DNA of 64,000 nt from Burkholderia cepacia (GTDB lineage Bacteria; Pseudomonadota; Gammaproteobacteria; Burkholderiales; Burkholderiaceae), in the NCBI RefSeq assembly GCF_001039005.1, contig NZ_LDWR01000014.1, positions 186,001-250,000 of the forward strand. Reading direction: 5' to 3'. This document shows positions 62,001-64,000 of this stretch, one piece after another (position 1 is the first letter of the stretch; every line of letters starts with the position of its first letter). Made by a program: the position numbers and the translations under genes. The notes under the pieces are model-generated. The model had not been told where the DNA came from. It searched no databases and was given only the letters and a program-made list of their open reading frames with translations.

Positions 62001-62546
62001 ACGGTCGATGCTGGCCGGGTCGCGGTTGCTGAAGCAACGGTGCGCGGTCACGGCCAGGTCGTCGATCCGGTCGGCTGCATCGTCGGCCGGTGTCGTGCCG
62101 CCCGTGCGTGCGCTGAAGCCGCCGAGCGCCTGCTGCATCGATCGCACGGGCTTGCGCGTCGCGCTTCCCGGCGGCGCGTAGGCGAGCGATTCGGCCTGCG
62201 TCGCGTCGGACAATTCAGGCGGCGGAACGGCAACGTCCCGCGTGGGATCCTTCGTGTGATGCGGAAGAACCGGCCGGCCTTTCGTGCCGATCTTGAGCAA
62301 CGACAGCGCGGTGAGATCCATCGGGAGATTCGGCCGCTTCGGATGGGCAATCGCGTTGCCGGCCGCCTTGGCGCGGGATTTGAGACTCGATTTCAGTCCG
62401 GCCAGGACACCGGTGACCTGGCCGGACCCTGACGCCGCCGGTGCCGATTCCGTGTGTGGTGGCGTGGTGGCCGGCGTATCAGCTGCATCGTCAGTCGCCC
62501 GTGCTTGCAGCGTGCCGGTCGATAGGTTGAGCGCGGGAGTCGACAT
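59070..62546 (-). CDS. Giant candidate T3SS effector 2 (AWR/RipA-like)
   Basis: A 1,158-residue protein. ATG 62546 (MSTPALNLSTGTLQARATDD) is chosen for its typical T3SS leader; ATG 62597 is also in frame. Residues 1-140 are Ser/Thr/Pro/Ala-rich. The helical part contains LTALAWRTAQKLAE and HAAWIVRAASRLWRSQ, and then GPGTPFAATKNRLARFLNH. From about 660 to 950 it is beta-rich with alternating polar and hydrophobic residues (FEAGGGIQVGHNIGIARAAG, SARANAAAGSTYQWVRRAEL). The C-terminus is a charged helical region. It parallels giant effector 1 throughout, so the pair arose by tandem duplication. There is no recognised enzymatic motif. Assignment to the AWR family is tentative. Confidence 0.6.
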   Translation of the reverse strand: MSTPALNLSTGTLQARATDDAADTPATTPPHTESAPAASGSGQVTGVLAGLKSSLKSRAKAAGNAIAHPKRPNLPMDLTALSLLKIGTKGRPVLPHHTKDPTRDVAVPPPELSDATQAESLAYAPPGSATRKPVRSMQQALGGFSARTGGTTPADDAADRIDDLAVTAHRCFSNRDPASIDRLVADVRHALASAPGLSPAGLACQGELLIDALSDSCYEQPGLARDVLHRLRQGLSIRSQPARDAGFIDNHLTALAWRTAQKLAETASGYDCVHALAGRAWPPADGAARYAPRVWLQAADRLVDTTRCEADPADVERHARALIDDTSATPRAHAAWIVRAASRLWRSQSTTGLNASDKGALLAGRQGFFTDGPGTPFAATKNRLARFLNHTIPRATSDRFDPAPDERDDAVPVAAQRSMFAAAVRPFGYRKSAVAAMKGGVQGASLGAWSKDEQVLDAALRDAFIAMHAHAAVREPAGGAGKLRKDSRAIHETVGAAELAVLAALSRAAEPASGTGRQPVEYGMKYDDATVGLIAERVVHTLDDAMIDRLARRTVQRPGERASSGGGRSTRREARVRRTLVAFRDTLAGADRSPQARADALKRVRKHLIGGSDVLDANKLGRWRKHIGDDVPAAVATRFDTIDRIALGKAVTPRGTTTAHFRDAGERIIDALEGSGKAVVTEGGVIGASTRGISATAASFPWIAPRVNLQASHGRQSVLEYSRSTAAYKIGFGTQRRNRFEAGGGIQVGHNIGIARAAGNLELGHEWDDTGQCTVDLSIARRLHPDNDAYDDAAGRRQLKAVNRYLFDNAGRGRNERALWNELGSRFFDHDDFSVAWNNQTARVRKVGGAADLRAGVKIGAGQYSARANAAAGSTYQWVRRAELDSVDASGQTMIENHRVGSGHRVGVEVGVNVSISDQLQNAQTGSAHPADVATVSIFSPKLIGLEVPVHDSFHQAKATLVRERGRLQVRASNADTEFADFTQYKKALREDPAWLLAFGATPGSPLPATTADYERVLAAGREKIERYLSHVAENRVQNLRFVLRRRLREHAASEADALDDRIASLTAKNRGEAHAHDIDTLLDRRDALLRRVDSWMPTELLTIQTSDRQVTAGLRLGLQIAVQKGARGEHEVAALKLSPREADRLDRHWPRQPVPRA

Positions 62547-62688
62547 CTCGCAGGAACAATCATGTAGTGGGATGCAGCCACTATCGCGACGGGACATGAA
62601 ACTGCCGTGACGCCAGATAATGAATACGACCTGATAGTAATAATCAGGAAACCTATTTTATTATCGGTAAGCATTACACAGCCGGAAC

Positions 62689-62749
62689 TTCGGACTTCCG
62701 CACGGTTTTTCGCATGATGCGCGCGGCACGGCTCGTCTCCATCTAGTCT
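62689..62749 (+). promoter_or_regulatory. hrpII-type promoter of the translocator-like gene
   Basis: TTCG (62689-62692), 16 bp, TTCG (62709-62712), then 31 bp to TAGTCT (62744-62749), a good YANNNT -10. This is the textbook layout of an HrpB/HrpX-dependent promoter and lies 75 bp before the start at 62824. It is the best of the three boxes in the window. Confidence 0.75.
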
Positions 62750-62823
62750 TTGAGCATTGGAATGTCCATTGACCCGATACGCATGCCCGCGGTCAATGCG
62801 GGGCGTTCGGTCATGGAGGCGTG

Positions 62824-63828
62824 ATGATTTCGATCCAGTATCCCGATTCGGTTTCGATGGGCGCATTGATTCATGGCGGCCAATCCGGTCAATCCAATGA
62901 TCTTGCGTCCGTTCTCAAGGGAATCCTGCAGGACATAGAGGGACTGCTCGCCACGGAGTTCGGCGGATCGCAGGCTCAAGGTCCGGCGGGTCAGTACCAG
63001 CCGGCGCAGGTGTCGCCGATGCCGCTCGGTTTTCACACGAACTTCACGCGGACACAGTCTTCCACCGACACGACGAAATCGGACGGCCCCCCCGCGCCTG
63101 CCGGAAACCAGACGCGGTGTGCTGCGTCTCCGGACCCGACGATGGCGCCATTCGCAACCCAGGTGCCGAACGATCAGACGAAGCGTCCGCCCGGTGACAA
63201 CCGGACGGCCCAGCAGATCATCGACGACAACCCGCTGCTGAAGAACCTCGGCAATCAGAGCGGCGTCAAGGACAACCTGAACAAATTCGTTGGCGGCAAC
63301 ATGTACAACGATCCCGATCAGGCGTTCAAGGCGGCCGCGTTGCTCACCAACATCAAGAGCTCGGCGAACAGGAACGGCGACGCGCGCGATGCATCGCAGG
63401 TCGGCAACGGCAAGATCGACGGCTTCACGAAAGACGGCGACGCGCGTCACGGTACGGAAGCCGGGCTGCTGCAGGACGTGGTCGGTGGCGGCGGACATCC
63501 GGGAGGCGGCTGGGCGCACCTCGAGCAGACGGGACACAAGCTCGACGAGACGAACGATTCCCACGTGAACCTCGACGGCACCAACAAGGACAATCTGCAG
63601 TGGGGGTTCGAGCAGGCCGGCAAGTATATCGGCGCGTTCTTCAAGGGCATCGGCAAGAGCCTCATCGACATCATCACGAAAGGCCGCATCAATCCGGTAT
63701 CCGCGATCCTCACGGTCATCAAGGATGTGGGTACGTCGGAGGCCAAGACGGCGATCGAGAACAGCAACCTCGGCAAGGATGCGAAGCAGACGGCGGACAA
63801 GGTCTTCGGCGTGCTCGACAACATCTGA
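62824..63828 (+). CDS. Harpin/translocator-like T3SS secreted protein
   Basis: A 334-residue protein. ATG 62824 has GGAGG five bases upstream; GTG 62821 is also possible. It is Gly/Asn/Gln-rich, without Cys apart from one, without signal peptide, and with a Ser/Pro/Thr linker, as in harpins. Residues 125-215 have LLKNLGNQSGVKDNLNKFVG and an Asp/Gly-rich, EF-hand-like segment (DASQVGNGKIDGFTKDGDA). Residues 255-300 include a hydrophobic stretch (YIGAFFKGIGKSLIDIIT). This combination recalls HrpF/NolX/HrpK-type translocon proteins that insert in the host membrane. The upstream hrpII promoter supports T3SS secretion. I am sure of a T3SS-type secreted protein, not of the exact family. Confidence 0.7.
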   Translation: MISIQYPDSVSMGALIHGGQSGQSNDLASVLKGILQDIEGLLATEFGGSQAQGPAGQYQPAQVSPMPLGFHTNFTRTQSSTDTTKSDGPPAPAGNQTRCAASPDPTMAPFATQVPNDQTKRPPGDNRTAQQIIDDNPLLKNLGNQSGVKDNLNKFVGGNMYNDPDQAFKAAALLTNIKSSANRNGDARDASQVGNGKIDGFTKDGDARHGTEAGLLQDVVGGGGHPGGGWAHLEQTGHKLDETNDSHVNLDGTNKDNLQWGFEQAGKYIGAFFKGIGKSLIDIITKGRINPVSAILTVIKDVGTSEAKTAIENSNLGKDAKQTADKVFGVLDNI

Positions 63829-63883
63829 CAACGTGTCGGCACGCGCGCACTGTTCAGCACCTTGAAGCGATAAACCTCGCCAA

Positions 63884-64000
63884 TCATTCGCGCCGCAGTG
63901 CGCGCGGCGTAATGCGAAAGACGATCTTCCCGTCGCCGGTGGGCACGCCGGTCCAGCCGTTACGCTTCATGAATTCAAGGCAGACGAGATTGTTGGCTTC
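63884..64000 (-). CDS. C-terminal part of an unidentified protein
   Basis: A minus-strand frame of 38 codons plus TGA (63884-63886) enters from the right edge. It reads NNLVCLEFMKRNGWTGVPTG, then DGKIVFRITPRALRRE, a soluble, basic C-terminus. The frame is open to the edge and has normal codon use for the region. It converges on the translocator-like gene. No family can be given from this fragment. Confidence 0.55.
   Translation of the reverse strand, partial: EANNLVCLEFMKRNGWTGVPTGDGKIVFRITPRALRRE

Overview
The window looks like part of a Burkholderia (sensu lato) chromosome. It has GC-rich coding sequence with the typical TCG/CGC-heavy codon use, a complete Burkholderia-style type VI secretion system (T6SS), an aromatic-oxygenase gene cluster, and a block of probable Hrp-type type III secretion (T3SS) substrates with TTCG-N16-TTCG (hrpII-type) promoter boxes. 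No rRNA, tRNA, CRISPR array or intact transposon was recognised.

Layout. (1) 1-1.4 kb: a decayed T6SS effector module on the minus strand. It holds a Tli3-like immunity pseudogene with two in-frame stops, a vgrG 5' fragment, a toxin C-terminal relic and the start of a secreted, immunity-like protein running off the edge. (2) 1.7-30.4 kb: a complete T6SS locus in two divergent arms. The minus arm reads (from the centre outward) tssB, tssC, vgrG, a GH19/M23-type peptidoglycan-targeting effector, its periplasmic immunity gene, PAAR, an unknown membrane protein, tssM, tssA, tssF, tssG, a TPM-domain protein, lemA and tssJ. The plus arm reads tssK, tssL, an OmpA-domain protein, hcp, tssH and tssE. 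All 13 core components are present, and many genes overlap by 4 bp. (3) 30.7-42.4 kb: a catabolic cluster for an unidentified aromatic compound. It has a crotonase, an acyl-CoA ligase, a porin, a hemerythrin, a phthalate-dioxygenase-type reductase, two Rieske oxygenase subunits, an SDR, an esterase and a MarR regulator, followed by a P-loop kinase-like gene. A repeated 16-bp palindrome (ATCTTCC-N2-GGAAGAT) stands before the ligase, the porin and the hemerythrin/oxygenase operon, with a shorter version at the MarR start. It is the probable operator of this regulon. (4) 42.6-46.8 kb: an MHS-type transporter and a UPF0182 membrane protein.

(5) 47-64 kb: a T3SS substrate island. It contains a protein with a CheD-like deamidase signature, a small secreted-type protein, a Ser-rich effector candidate, an IagB/IpgF-type lytic transglycosylase, a very large winged-helix/ATPase regulator, a periplasmic cupin, two giant tandem paralogues (about 1,190 and 1,160 aa, tentatively AWR/RipA-like) and a harpin/translocator-like protein. 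Perfect TTCG-N16-TTCG boxes precede three of these genes. The secretion apparatus itself is not in the window, so it must lie elsewhere.

The most interesting signals are the CheD-like Thr/Cys/His candidate effector, the paired giant effectors, the AT-rich toxin-immunity cassette grafted onto the vgrG-linked effector, the shared operator of the oxygenase regulon, and a one-base homopolymer frameshift that replaces the C-terminus of the crotonase.
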